Source: Citrus sinensis
Lineage: Eukaryota > Streptophyta > Magnoliopsida > Sapindales > Rutaceae
Direction: 5' to 3'
Assembly: GCF_022201045.2 (NCBI RefSeq)
Contig: NC_068558.1
Coordinates: forward strand, 1,798,001-1,862,000
DNA length: 64,000 bases
Below are positions 1 through 12,482 of this stretch, piece after piece; position 1 is the first letter of the stretch, and every line of letters begins with the position of its first letter. The notes under the pieces were generated by a model. It was not told the origin of the DNA and did not search any database. It saw nothing but the letters and a program-made list of their open reading frames with translations. The translations under genes were made by a program, and so were the position numbers.

Positions 1-181
1 CTCTCAAATATTCGAGGGCTGTCCACTCTACTCACATTTCGTGAGGTTACAATTAATATTTACACACAGATTCTACAATTAGGACCTTCATCGTGTCATG
101 TACTCCTCTGAAGCGCTGCCCAAATTCTTCAAACCCTCTCAAATATTCGAGGGCTGTCCACTCTACTCACATTTCGTGAGG
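1..181. repeat. 46-bp direct repeat with about 135-bp spacing
   Basis: The first 46 bases of the window recur exactly at 136-181; the shared unit begins CTCTCAAATATTCGAGGG and ends TTTCGTGAGG. The 89 bases between the copies are not obviously repeated. The array may continue to the left of the window. No coding potential is seen. It could be the edge of a tandem repeat or of an LTR element whose body lies outside the window. Confidence 0.75.
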
Positions 182-2925
182 AATAGACTAGCTCCACTCA
201 ATTATGTGATAATTGAGGAAGGATTGTAAATAAGCCCCATAAATGCTTTTATGAAGGCTCGAACCCTTGCACTCATTATTCTAAGTGCAAGGGCTCCCAC
301 TGGACCAAAGGCCCATTGGTATTCAATAATCGGACTTAAAATAACTTTTAAAGCTTGAGTAGATCATTATACTTCAAAGTGTACTTGTTATGTTCCAAAC
401 CATCAAACCACCAAATGGGGTTTGAGTGTACTTGCGAAAGGCATTCCAACGCTGAAGTCATATAATTTGAAGTAGAATTTATAATTCTGCTTTTGAATTC
501 TTTTTTATTTGAAAAGAAACTGGCCAAAAGTCATTTTCTCGATCTTTTTAACTACTCTGAAGAGTGCAGAATTTGCAGGAGATACAATTCGAGATCTAAA
601 TCCTCACCGTCCTTTTTTTTTTTTTTTTAATTTTAGATCGCCAAATCTATAACTACTTAACTTTTTCTTTTTTTTTTATCTCCTATGGTATGTGATTTCA
701 TTAATTATCACGTGCCATTCATTTGTTTAGTTTTTGTTATCATATCTGTTAAGTTTATTAAATGTTACATAAGTAATCACATTTCTTCCCTTTGATATTA
801 TAATCTTATTCATATTTTCTGTGTCTTAAGTCTAAGTTTTTTTTTGAATTTATACTTAAACCGATTTCGAGTATTTATTGGGACATGTGGCATGGTTTAA
901 GTGGCAATATTTTTTGGTACTTACAGTAGTTTATTGAGATTGATATATAATATACAATCTATCACGTTTAAAAAATTGTACAAACCACTAAAATTGCACT
1001 AAAAATCAGTGTTGGTGCCAAAAATTTGATATAGGAAGGGCTAAGTTATAGAAAATCACAATTTAATATGTATATTTTTTCTTTAAGAAGGAAAGTACCA
1101 AAATTTTAACATTATATTCAATCATGTTGTTTACTAGGTGGTATATTATTAATGATACTTAGTCATAGGTTAAGATTTTCTAAATGTCTCATTATTTATC
1201 TTATGATATATATTAAACCCAATAATTTATTTAAAATCTTGAAGACTTTTAATTTTAGCTCTAATGTGAGCTTACAAACATAGTTAGTTGGTGAAATTGG
1301 TCACGGTGATAAATTCCTTATCAATTGAAAGAGACATAAAAGAAAGGAACCATGTCTTAATTTGATAAGGAGATTGACAGATAAGAGGAAGATATAGAGA
1401 AATTATTTTGACATATAAATAATATTTTTATTTTAAAGAGAAGAAAAGAGTAAAATAGGAACTAAGAAGAGATAGCCTTTGCATTTTAAAAATTTCATAA
1501 ACTTTGGAAGACTTTTAAGGCTATTAATGATAAATGGGTTATTGAAAAGAAAGGGTGGTGATATTTTTCACCGTGAAGTTGTGTAAATCCACCCAACTTT
1601 TGAGAACTAATTATAAAAAATTCACAATATTCTTAGCAATTTCAAATTAAGAATAAATTTGAATAATTAACTAATTAAATCATCATCAATATGATTATTA
1701 AGCTTAACTAAACAAACAAAAAACTAAGTAAATGTATTTGTGACATGATATCTCATGAAATTTATATGTTGTTATGAGATTGATTGACAGTGAGAATGAT
1801 CTAATTAATTAACTGTTTGAATTTTTTTCTTATTTTAAAATTTAAAAAATATTGTGAATTTCTTAAGAATGAGTCCTTAAAATAAAGTGATTTTACACAA
1901 ATTATCAGACGGAAATATTCTTCACTTGAACAGAAATATTTTAGAAATAATTTTACCATTTTTCTATTTAATCAACCCTTTCGCAGCACCATTTGACGCC
2001 GCCCATATTAAGAGTCATATAGAAAATAGTCCATTGAAAGATACGCTTTACACACAACATACGTCTCAGCTCTTTCAAAACATCTTTCATCACCGGATTT
2101 GGCGATTTCAACAGATCTTTGGCAGTTGAATAAATAGCTCGACGAACCACTAAAAATTTTACCACGATAGTGAACATGTAATAACCGGTTCACATAACCG
2201 TACGCGCGTCGAAGTTTACTAAAGATATTTTAGATCCTTCAAATCATTGTCTTCTTATCAGATTCGACACCTTTTTTTACCCCCCATTTTTTGGACAGGA
2301 TTCGACACTTTCAAGTCAACTAACAATAAAGTAAAGTTTCTGCGGAGTCTAATTCACTGTTTGTAATTTTTCAAATCTGAACCTTGTGTGTTGTTGGTGT
2401 CTTAGGCGTTACATTATTGCTGGCTTTGCTGCTGATAGTACCCGCGGTCCCCTCCCCTAGTTTTGTTATTGGGCCCTATATGATTATTAATTCAGACACA
2501 GACGGCCGATTCAATTTCTGACCAAAACTAGCATTTTCTTCATCTCTCCATTATTTTGTTGTTGTTACCTTAAAAAACGTAATCTATGATATGAATAGAA
2601 ATGGTCACAAGCTCAATAACAATAATCTCTCAGTCCACGAATTTTTAAACTGGAAAACGAGTACGACAGCAATTTTGAAATTTTTACTCGAATATAAAAC
2701 GACATGGGGCAAAGGCACGGGCTTCGTTTGCGGATATGGATTGACAACGATGATTATTATGCCACATATCTTACACGACAACAACGTTTCTACAAACACA
2801 AATCCCGATATCAACCACTAACCCCAAATCTGTTACAGCGAGAGAGGGAAATATAAGAAAGACAAAAAGTTTTGCTTCGTTTGAAAGTTGTTTTTGTTCT
2901 TGGTCGTGCCCGTGCTCGTGCCCAC
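182..2925. other. AT-rich intergenic region
   Basis: There is no ORF of recognisable family and no clear terminal repeat. The first 150 bases (a GGCTCGAACCCTTGCAC stretch with a short inverted partner, AGTGCAAGGGC) look transposon-derived. The rest is AT-rich with short poly-A and poly-T runs. The short ORFs at 1887-2193 and 2591-2821 overlap each other on both strands and show no protein-like pattern. Confidence 0.5.
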
Positions 2926-2934
2926 CTATATAAC
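2926..2934 (+). promoter_or_regulatory. Candidate TATA box of the TRM-like gene
   Basis: CTATATAAC lies about 490 bases before the predicted start codon. It is followed by a pyrimidine-rich leader and a plausible leader intron (GT at 3261, AG at 3368-3369). Position and context fit a core promoter, but no transcript start is visible. Confidence 0.35.
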
Positions 2935-3419
2935 TCATAACTGTGTGTATGTTACCTGCCGCCAGTGTCTATTTATAACTACTATTCACATTCACGTCAT
3001 TTTCTTTTTTATCTGTTCTGCACCGAGTCGCACTTTCTTCTTTTCTTTTCGTTCATGGCCACTCTTTTAATGGCAAAATCTTAAAGTTATTATATTGCAA
3101 TAGAAAAGAAAAGAAAAGGAAACCCAAAAAAAAAAAAAAAGGAAAAGAACTGGCGACTGGTCATATGTCGACCAGCCGATGGGACAAGACAAGCCCACTG
3201 TTTCGGTTTGGTTTTTGTCTTTTGGAGCTCTTCGAACCAGCAGTCTAGACCAAGCCTCAGGTTTGTTGGGTTCTTTTTACGTTATTTTTTTAATCTCTCT
3301 CGTAATTTTCATGACAGTAGCTGTTGATATACTGGTGCTATCCTTTTTTGTTTTCCTTTCTTTTTGCAGGTTAGCAGATGCAAAGTATGTACCGCGTTTA
3401 ATAACTTTTTTGGCATATA

Positions 3420-6400
3420 ATGGAGAAGATATCGCCTAAAAGTCCTGTGGTGTATGAGAGATACAAATCTAGCTGTGCATGGTGTTTAATTCGGTTCTGT
3501 GACTTTGGCCAAGGTGACTCTAATAACAGGAAGCTGATTTCTCATGGGAAAGGACTTAACTCACAAGTTTTAAGTAAGTATTTTATAATCAAAGATCGGT
3601 TTCTGCTGTTTCATAAATTGCTATATAAGAATGGAAGCCATTTTTATTGATCTATTTGTCAAGTCTGAACTGTTTTTAGATCCTACAGCTACGATGTTCA
3701 ACTTGGTTCTGTATTCTGTTTTTTCATATGCAGGTGGATTGGATTCAAGGAATAGGCTTGATTTGCTTTCCAACTCCAATGTAAAATGCCAGTGTATTGA
3801 TGTAAGTATCGGCAACCTACCTATTTTTGGGTTACCAACTTAACTTACTCCTGTTATTGATCCGTTCCCCCTAATTTCTGTAAATTTTTTTTCCCTAAAT
3901 GTAAGTTTTACGGAGAAGCGCCATCTATGCCAATTAGCATCTCAATTTGTTTCAGGGTGGAGTAAACAACAAGTCTCAGATGATTGATTCTGATAAGGCA
4001 GATGTAATGAGAATGAGAAAAGGAGAAGGAGAGATGGCCACTGAGTTGCAGGTCAACAAGAAGATCACTAATACTGAAGGGCAACATACACCATCTAATA
4101 ATACACAGCCCGTTGGTCGCTTGCCGACTAACCATAAAAGAAAGACAAGCAAGACTTTTCAGATGCATGGTTGTAAGGACATAGCAACCATGGGCCAGAG
4201 ACAGCCTTATAATGAAAGTTCAGCAGACAGATCTTCAATAAAGTGTACCAAAGCGATACCGACAGAAGCATCCGGCACTATGGCACATCCTAGGAGGGAT
4301 TGTGACTGTAGAAGTGTCAGCCATCCAAAGAATAAACGGGTTAGTGAAATAAATTTGCAAGTTAAGATGAATGAGGCAGCGGAAGCATTCGTAAATCAGA
4401 AGTTCACTAAAGGAAAATTCCTCGGCAAAAACAAGGCCAGCCACCAGTCTAGACATTTCTTGGATGCATTAGAGATATTGAATTCCAACAAGGAATTATT
4501 CATAAATCTGCTACAAGATCCCAATTCTTTGTTAGTCAAACATATCCAAGATTTGCGTCATTCTCAGGCAAACAAACAGGAGATCAACTGTAGCTTCCCA
4601 GAAGCTAAATTGTCAGAAAATTGTGGAACGACAGTCAGTAAAAGTAAAGAGCATGTCTGCAATCAAGTATCTTGTGACAGATACCCAACTAAAGGCAGTT
4701 TTGATCCTCAAACTTCAGAAAGAATTGTGGTTCTGAAGTGTGGATCAATAGCCGTGCAAAATGGTGCAGCTGACACCAGTGATTGCTCCTCTCCAGAGTC
4801 TCTTTATAGATTGAGGAATGAAGTGCAGAGTGCTAAACCTGCATATTTTTCCTTAGGACATATGAAGAGGAAGTTGAGACATGCTATTGGGTTTAGCAGA
4901 AAAGAGAAGAAGCCCTCGACATCAACTGATTGTACAAGACATAAATCTCCTATTGACATTGAGGACTCGGGAGATGGTGGTGGAGGAAATTGTCCGGAGA
5001 CTGCACAAAGCAACCCATTGAGCAAGTGCAATCTTGGGACTGGTCAAATGGCAAAGTCTTTCTGTGTCAGGAAGGGAGCCAAAATGGGCAAACTGAAGGA
5101 TTCTGCGTCAGGTACTAAAGAGCCAGTTGCTGCGAATGGTGGAAGTGACCTTGGAAACTCAACATCGTCCATTGTCGGGCATCTTAAACAAATTGAATCT
5201 AATATATACCTTGAATCTACGAACCATCTCTCTGAGGTTGTAAGGAAGAGAAATGAAGATTTTTCAAGAAAACAGGTACTGACGAACTCCAGAAGGATTG
5301 GTTCTCTGCCTGAATATGACTTCTTGGGAAGGTACCAGGACCATGGCTTTAATGCTGCACAGATGAGATTTTCTTCTTATAGCTATTACCAAATGGTCAA
5401 TGAAAAGAAACAACATCAGAAAGAGAAGAAAAATGGGTACATAAGTCCTGTGAGGCAGATCATAGAGGCTCCATCCTTAGCAGATTATAAGAGATTTACT
5501 GATCAATTGCAAATCTTTGATAGGAAGCCAAATGACTCCGGCAATCATTTTCCTGATATCAAAAGGTACAAAAGGTTTAGTTCCCTAAGCGATCCTTCAA
5601 GCTCTAGAGGTAATTTTTTGTTACTTTTCCAATTCTCGTGGTTCTCAAATACTTTATCTTGTCTAAGCAGCTCAGTTAATATTCAGGTTCTGTGTATAAT
5701 TCTGTGAAACGTGGAGAAATTAGTTCTTTGGGAGTTCCCTTTCAATCAAATGAATCACATAATAATGGTGCAACTCAAGGTTCTGGTCCCACCTACACGT
5801 ATGAGGACAATGAACTTTTGGAGTGCTCAAAATTGGTAAACTTTGATTCCCAGCTCTGTCAAATAAATTAGTAGTGCTTCTGTCCATATTCTTTTCTATT
5901 ACATTTTATTCTACTGCAACTCTGTGACATACTTCAGTGCATTGTTTTTTGCCACCGATTTTGGCCTTCTTCAGGATTTCCCTATGGAAAGCTTAACATC
6001 TCCATCTTCAGAAGATGCTTATTTTTCAAGCCCTTTAAGCATGAAGAAACTGGAAGAGTCTAATGGCATGAAAGATAAAGCAGAGCATGCAAGTCCAGTA
6101 TCTGTTCTGGATCAGTTCTTCGTTGAAGATATCCCTAGCCCTCTAAGCACCATATCTCGATCTGGTAGGCTTTCAAGTCAGCAATCACGAGTTATTTGTT
6201 TTTGTTCTTCCAAAATGTTGCTGACTTTACCAACTTGAACTTCTGCAGCAGAGCCAGTAGTCGAGCCAAAACAAGATTATTGTGAAGAAAACTCTTGCAC
6301 TGCTCCTGTGACATCTCCTGCAGATCTGAAGATCAATTCAAGCAATACCATGAATGAGCATGAATCCTTGTCCCAATATGTAACAGCAGTGTTGCAAGCT

Positions 6401-6844
6401 TCCGGTACAAAATGGGAAGAACTTTCAATGAAATGTCATTCGTCAGACCAACTTCTTGAACCATCCTTAATTGATGAGGTGGAGTTATTGCCTAACCTCC
6501 TCACTGTTGATAAGAAGCTCCTCTTTGATTATATCAATGAAGTCCTTCTAGAGGTATATCAAAGTCACTTCAGTTGCTGCCCCCGGCTATCATTTCTTAT
6601 ACCACAAATCCGACCAGCTCAAGCGGGAACAAATGTGGTTAACGAGGTGATGAAATGTGTCGACTTGGACATCCTGTTCCATCGACAGTTTCAAACTTTG
6701 GAGGGACTTGTTGAAAAGGACTTGGGAAAATCCAGAACAACATGGATGGACATTCGAATTGATACTGAAGTTGCTGTTACTGAATTGGTTGAAAGTGTTT
6801 TAGAAGAACTGGAATTGGAAATTTCAATCGATCTGCGTACTTGA
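3420..6844 (+). CDS. TRM-like DUF4378 protein (TON1-recruiting-motif family)
   Basis: Six coding exons: 3420-3573, 3734-3801, 3956-5609, 5687-5835, 5975-6164 and 6249-6844. All introns are GT-AG and phases agree, giving 936 aa. The start is the first ATG after an in-frame TAA at 3402-3404. The N-terminus (EKISPKSPVVYERYKSSCAW) resembles the conserved head of this plant family. A DUF3741-like segment (residues about 214-275, ALEILNSNKELFINLLQDPN), a KRKLRHAIG motif near residue 376 and a C-terminal DUF4378 domain (about 785-933, with DLGKSRTTWMDIR and a VLEELELEI helix) follow. Family members bind TON1 or phosphatase complexes and organise cortical microtubules, so a cytoskeletal role is inferred. 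No transmembrane segment is seen. The family call is firm; the exact subgroup is not assigned. Confidence 0.88.
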
Positions 6845-8349
6845 AGCCTCGAATTTTGCTTTGCATGCTTTCTCATCAAACAATGTTTGTTATGGGATGC
6901 AAACTTGCAACTGGATGAATCAAGAAAGATTATAGAATTCTTTTTGATGAGTTAGAGAGGAGGCTGCTGATCGGGGACTCATCGAATCAAAATTCAGGGC
7001 CATCAAGTTTCTTGTTTTCTACTGTTACTGTATAGTTTACAATAAATGTCGAGAAATCACAGGTTTTATTTGTTGTTTTCAAAATTCCCCCGGTGGATGT
7101 TGTTTGAAATTTTCAACACAAAATAATTTCATACAAGAAACATAGCATTCTCCGGATCCCTGAGTAATACTGACTTGGGAAGAATAACATAAACGATCCA
7201 TTTCAGGGAAGTTCACTAGCGTAGGGACGTATTTAATACATATTGAAAAATTATATCTCAAGTTAAAAAATTGTTAACAACATGGGATCTATTTGTTATA
7301 TTTTTGTATATTTTTTCAATTTTAAAAGGTTTAACCGTTAAAGAGTGGGATATTTTCACCCCTAAGTTTTTTTTTTTTTTGTTTTTGTCGCGTGTAGTAT
7401 TTTTTGAAGTCACAATTTTATCTTTAAGAATTAAGAACAGAGTCGAAACCTAAGAATAAAAAGAAAAAATATTTTGGGTTTCTAATTAACCGCCATGAAT
7501 CTATTACAAAAGTCCCTATGAATTTATAAACCCAAACAAATTTAAACTTTAATTTTAAGAATTATTAAATCCTACACATTATTAAAAATAATGGTAGTTG
7601 TCACATAAAAACATTTTTCTATTCCCATAAACAAGATTAATTCTACCAGTTTCCATAATAATAGTTGAATGAACATTTTTAATAACAAAATTCGTGAAGA
7701 ATCGTCTCTGTAATAACATGAGATAAATGATAGTTTAGTTGTTTATATAAGAAGTGAGATATTTAATAATATTGATAATGAGTCTTTTACATAACATTTT
7801 TAAAATATGAAAATACATCGAGTACATTTATAAATGTATTAGTAAATATTTTATATATTCAAAATTTTAGTTTCTAAATTTTGCTATTATCTAATTTAAT
7901 CCCTAATAAATTATTTTTTTAGATCCACCACTACTTAAGAACGCAGTAATTAATTTGCACTTAATATATTGATCTTCAGCTAAAAATATTTGTTGATGTT
8001 TATTTTTGAATGATGGGTTTTTATACTAATTATTTGCAAGAAAAATAATATATACGAATGAATTTATGTGAATTTATAAAATTAAGGAAAGAAAGAAAAG
8101 AAAAGGTTAGTTAATGATTTGTTAAAATTATATAAATAATAAAAATTTTAATTAAAAAAAAGAATGTAGAGAAGAAATTTATGAGATATTTTAATAGGGT
8201 GCACGTATTTAATGGGGGTTGCCATACAGCAGTTGGGTTGAAAATAAAATGGTATTTTAAAATCTGATTACGAATTAAAAATTATATTTCCATCATTTTC
8301 AATAAATAATTTATCCACGCCCCCCACTTCCCGCCAAACTTAACAATAA
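6845..8349. other. 3' flank and AT-rich intergenic DNA
   Basis: This holds the probable 3' UTR of the TRM-like gene (AATAAA-like AATAAATG near 7040) and then about 1.2 kb of AT-rich sequence up to the GMP synthase promoter. ORFs at 7079-7453 are low-complexity and not protein-like. Nothing else is recognisable. Confidence 0.5.
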
Positions 8350-8358
8350 AAACCCTAA
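8350..8358 (+). promoter_or_regulatory. Telo-box AAACCCTAA upstream of GMP synthase
   Basis: AAACCCTAA lies about 100 bases before the start codon, with a further AACCCCTAACCCT run near 8412-8424. Telo-boxes near transcription starts are known in plant genes for translation and nucleotide metabolism expressed in dividing cells. A role here is inferred from sequence and position only. Confidence 0.4.
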
Positions 8359-8457
8359 TTCTCCCTCATTCCTTAAACCCTGCCAAGCCAAGCCACCCAC
8401 CAAAAATCCCAAAACCCCTAACCCTACCACTAACCAGACCACCTGCACCAGCAACAA

Positions 8458-11400
8458 ATGGAGAATAAACCAGAACTCGTCCTTATCCTCGACTACGGTT
8501 CTCAATACACCCACCTAATAACCAGACGAATCCGTTCGCTCTCCATCTTGTCTCTTTGCCTCTCCGGCACTTGCTCTCTCGATGACATTACCGCCAAGAA
8601 TCCCCGCGTCGTTATCCTTTCCGGCGGCCCCCACTCCGTCCACTCCCCCGATGCCCCTGCTTTTCCCGCTGGATTCCTCGAGTGGGCCCTGTCTAACGGC
8701 GTTTATGTTTTGGGAATTTGTTATGGGCTCCAGTTGATGGTTCAGAAGCTTGATGGTGTAGTTAAGGTTGGGGAGAAGCAGGAGTACGGGAGAATGGAGA
8801 TACTGGTGGAACGTAGTTCGGGGATTTTTGGGAATAAGAAGGTGGGTCATCATCAGGTCGTTTGGATGAGTCACGGAGATGAGGCTGTTGTGTTGCCCGA
8901 TGGATTCGAAGTCGTGGCGAGGAGTCAGCAGGGAGCTGTGGCTGCTGTTGAGAATAGAGAAAAGAGGCTTTTTGGGCTTCAGTATCATCCTGAGGTAGAT
9001 GGAATTCGAATTTTCTAAAATTGTTTTTTTTTCCTCTTTTTTGGCGCTGCCCCCGGGGGGGGGGGGTGTTTATATATGAGTTGCGTTGGAGTTATTTGTC
9101 TTGATGTAAGGATGTGTGGATGTGTTGTAGGATCTATGGAGGTTTTGATGCTTATTGTCCTAGAATTTTACATAGACCTATTTGAAATGGTTTGACATAT
9201 CAGTTGTTGACTGGATGCTACTAGGGGTGGAGCCCTGTTCAGACTAGAGGGTGCCACGGCACAATCAACAAATTCCTAAATAAAATATTTTTATGATAAT
9301 ATCATTATTTTTAAGTGTAAAATCTTCATTTGGTCCCTGCAGGGACGCACATTCTCTCACAATTTTTAAACTTTAGAGAAAAATGAAAGTTATATGATCC
9401 CACAAACATTAATTCTGATAAAAACTTGTACCTTTACAATTATTAATTTATTGTTAACAAATTCTTTTATCCTTCTCTTGCTAGAAATGGGTGAGCCTAC
9501 TTTTTTGTTGATGTTTTATGGACTTTGTTTTATTTAAATTTGTATTACCTTTTTTTAATAGGAAAAGAACTTTTATACTATGAAAATAAAACTTTTGCAT
9601 ATTCCTGCCTATTCAATTGAAAAAATCATATTATTAGTTTTGAAATGTTTTAATTTGGTCTGAACTCTGAGCTCCGCCCCTGGATGTTGTGGTTTTGCTG
9701 TCGTTAGTGATTTAGTGTGGAACTATTGGAAGTTTATAATGGTATGCGAACTTCCAATTTTAATTGCTGATTATTGAATGTTCTGCAGGTGACACACTCA
9801 CCTGAAGGGATGGAAACTCTTCGGTATTTTCTATTTGATGTTTGTGGAGTTAATGCAGGCTGGAAATTGGAAAATGTATTGGATGAAGAAGTTAAATGCA
9901 TCAAGGATACTGTGGGGCTTGAAGATCATGTCATCTGTGCATTATCAGGGGGTGTAGATTCTACTGTTGCTGCAACTCTTGTTCATAAGGCAATTGGGGA
10001 CCGGCTTCACTGTGTTTTTGTTGACAATGGTTTATTAAGGTAAGAGAGTGTGAATGTTTTTTCTGAAACAACTAAGATTAGATTTCATGGAAAGACTTTA
10101 TATTGGTTCTACACTTTCATTTATCTTTTGGTTTCTCTCTGTAAATTTTCAATCATAATTTTGTTTTACATAGGTACAAAGAGAGGGAACGTGTTATGGA
10201 TACCTTTGAAAAGGATCTACATTTACCAGTTACTTGTGTTGATGCAACTGATCAGTTCCTTAGTAAGCTGAAAGGTGTGATAGATCCTGAAACGAAGAGG
10301 AAAATAATTGGAAAGGAATTCATCTGCATCTTTGATGCTTTTGCCCATGATTTGGAGCAGAAATTAGGAAAGAAGCCTGCTTACTTGGTCCAAGGAACCT
10401 TGTATCCAGATGTAATTGAATCATGCCCACCACCTGGAACGGGAAGAACCCACTCCCACACAATCAAAAGCCATCATAATGTTGGGGGGCTTCCTAAAGA
10501 CATGAAGTTGAAGCTCATTGAACCTCTTAAACTTCTATTTAAGGACGAGGTTTGGTTTTCGATTTTACCGTATCATGCGTTCATACTAATAAAGATGATT
10601 TCCATTCGTGTTTATAGTTGATTCTATTTTGGCCATTTTCTTTCTCTATTTATGAAGGTCCGTCAACTTGGCCGGATATTGAATGTTCCCGAGCAATTTC
10701 TAAAGCGTCATCCATTCCCTGGCCCTGGCCTTGCAGTGCGAGTCCTTGGTGATGTAACTGAAGGCAATTCCTTGGATATCCTTCGACAGGTATGTGTAGT
10801 TTATGCTTTGAGCGATAACCCTATGTCGTTGTTTACCCTTTTAAACCTTAGTTTTTTGACTTCTTTTCAGGTTGATGAAATTTTTATTCAATCAATCAAG
10901 GAGGCAGGTCTTTATGATTTGATTTGGCAAGCTTTTGCAGTGTTTTTGCCTGTAAGATCAGTTGGAGTTCAAGGCGATCAAAGAACTCATTCTCATGTTG
11001 TTGCTCTCAGAGCTGTTACAAGCCAAGATGGAATGACAGCAGATTGGTAAGCCCCCAATTTTTTCACTTTTGATGGTTTCTGTAGAGTTGTGTATATGCA
11101 TAAGCTAGCAAACGACCATATGAGCATTTGATGGCATGTAAACTAAGGTCTATATTCATGTTCCATCGGAAGTTTATTTCGATGAACCTTGCCTCTCGAA
11201 TCCCTTGTCTTTACTGCTAATTGTTTTTTTATTCTTTTTTCAAAAGGCTGCTAATTTAAAAGTTCATAATTTTGCAAATTTATTGTCATGTTTGTTTTCT
11301 AGTGCCGCTAATTATTTCTATGGAGTGTTGGAAATTACTCTTTCGCTGTATTCTCTGTGAAATAGTGTAGGCTTTTTGGCTTTGATTTTTGGGGTAGAAT

Positions 11401-11581
11401 AAAATTTCTTGCATGCAACTTGCTTATTTTTTCTCTTTGGATCTGTGGAAATTACAGGTACTATTTTGAACACAAATTCCTTGATGATGTAGCCAGAAAA
11501 ATCTGTAATACTGTTCGAGGTGTAAACCGAGTTGTTCAAGACATCACATCAAAGCCTCCATCTACGATTGAGTGGGAATGA
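8458..11581 (+). CDS. GMP synthase (glutamine-hydrolysing)
   Basis: Exons 8458-8994, 9789-10039, 10174-10549, 10658-10789, 10871-11046 and 11458-11581 join in frame to 531 aa, close to the 525 aa of E. coli GuaA. The enzyme converts XMP, glutamine and ATP to GMP in de novo purine synthesis, probably in the cytosol (no transit peptide is seen). The class I glutamine amidotransferase domain comes first: nucleophile Cys88 in GICYGLQ and the His177-Pro-Glu179 of the catalytic triad at the end of exon 1. The ATP-pyrophosphatase P-loop SGGVDS is at 232-237, and the C-terminal dimerisation domain contains [13 protein letters not shown] and ends IEWE, as expected. All key residues are present. Intron 1 (about 790 bp) holds a hAT-like element and a C5G12 tract. 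Confidence 0.96.
9050..9066. repeat. C5G12 homopolymer junction in GMP synthase intron 1
   Basis: Five C followed by twelve G, just after a T-rich stretch. The same C5G12 arrangement occurs at 29147-29163. It could be a G-quadruplex-forming tract or a sequencing or assembly artefact. Confidence 0.7.
9221..9683. mobile_element. Non-autonomous hAT-like element in GMP synthase intron 1
   Basis: The left end CTAGGGGTGGAGCCCTGTTC and the right end (9657-9683, closing CTCCGCCCCTGG) are imperfect inverted repeats over about 25 bp. The CAGGGGCGGAGC-type terminus is common in plant hAT elements. A near-perfect 8-bp duplication, TGGATGCT before and TGGATGTT at the right edge, fits hAT insertion, although the exact left boundary is off by a few bases. 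There is no internal coding sequence. The element is AT-rich, about 460 bp. Confidence 0.55.
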
Positions 11582-12482
11582 TCCTCTGTTGAATGCCTTG
11601 TGGCTTATGAAAAGTACAAGACTCTTTAGTCGTTTAGAGTTAAGCTTATGCATCAATTATTACCTTCCCTCTGCTTCTAATCAAGAGGGGTCATGAGATG
11701 AAAGTTGAATTACACAAAAGCTCATAGTGTTTTATGTCTGTGCCCTTATCCATATTACATAATTCTCATAAGGTAATATATTTTGGAGGGTTGATGGCTT
11801 AACATTTGTGCGGAGACTTCGTACTGACTTGTTACTACACTATTTTTTTTACCATATCGGTTTTTATGAGCTTTTATGCTTTTGCTATATTTATCAGAAA
11901 TTATATGTTTCTGTTTTCCTCAAGCTATATGAGAAGTGTGTATTTGTTGCTGATGTGAAGGTGTGACTTGAGCATCAAAAATTTGTTAGCAAGAACTGTG
12001 AAATGCTGAATTCATGCTTTAGAAACCTATTTCCTATCTTTGCTTGTATATACATTTTCACAATTAAGCTTCAATGTTATTATGTTATTACCATTGTCAG
12101 TCCATTTTTTTTGTTTGATGGTGGCACTTGCTGCTCATAGTCTGTGGTCTCCACCATAATTGTGATTATGGTGTAAAATAATTATCACTTATCTTTAAAA
12201 AGCATTGATTGAGATGGCCACAATGATCTGTCTCACCACCTCTTTATACCTGCCCAATCATAGTTATAATGGTGGGATTCAGATTATCATCGTCTATATA
12301 AAACCCTAAATTAGTGTTCTTCATTTCTGATTATGGTAAAATGTATCAGAATTTTTTTTCAACAGTTGGAATATAAGTCTATCTTATAACTTCTGACAGT
12401 TGACCCCTTTCTATGTGGAACATGCTTTTTATGTCAACATTTGAATCCAGCTGAGCAAACCATTGTATTTTTCAGTATAGTA
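11582..12482. other. Spacer between GMP synthase and the dioxygenase
   Basis: This contains the GMP synthase 3' UTR and the leader and promoter of the dioxygenase gene. No other gene is visible. A TTG-initiated extension from 12441 is in frame with the dioxygenase but lacks an ATG. Confidence 0.5.

Noticed and set aside
8515-8988. 157-codon minus-strand ORF
   Set aside because: It lies wholly antisense to exon 1 of GMP synthase, whose catalytic motifs are intact. It has no domain of its own.
12441-12482. N-terminal extension of the dioxygenase from a TTG
   Set aside because: There is no ATG. The ATG at 12483 gives the usual family length.
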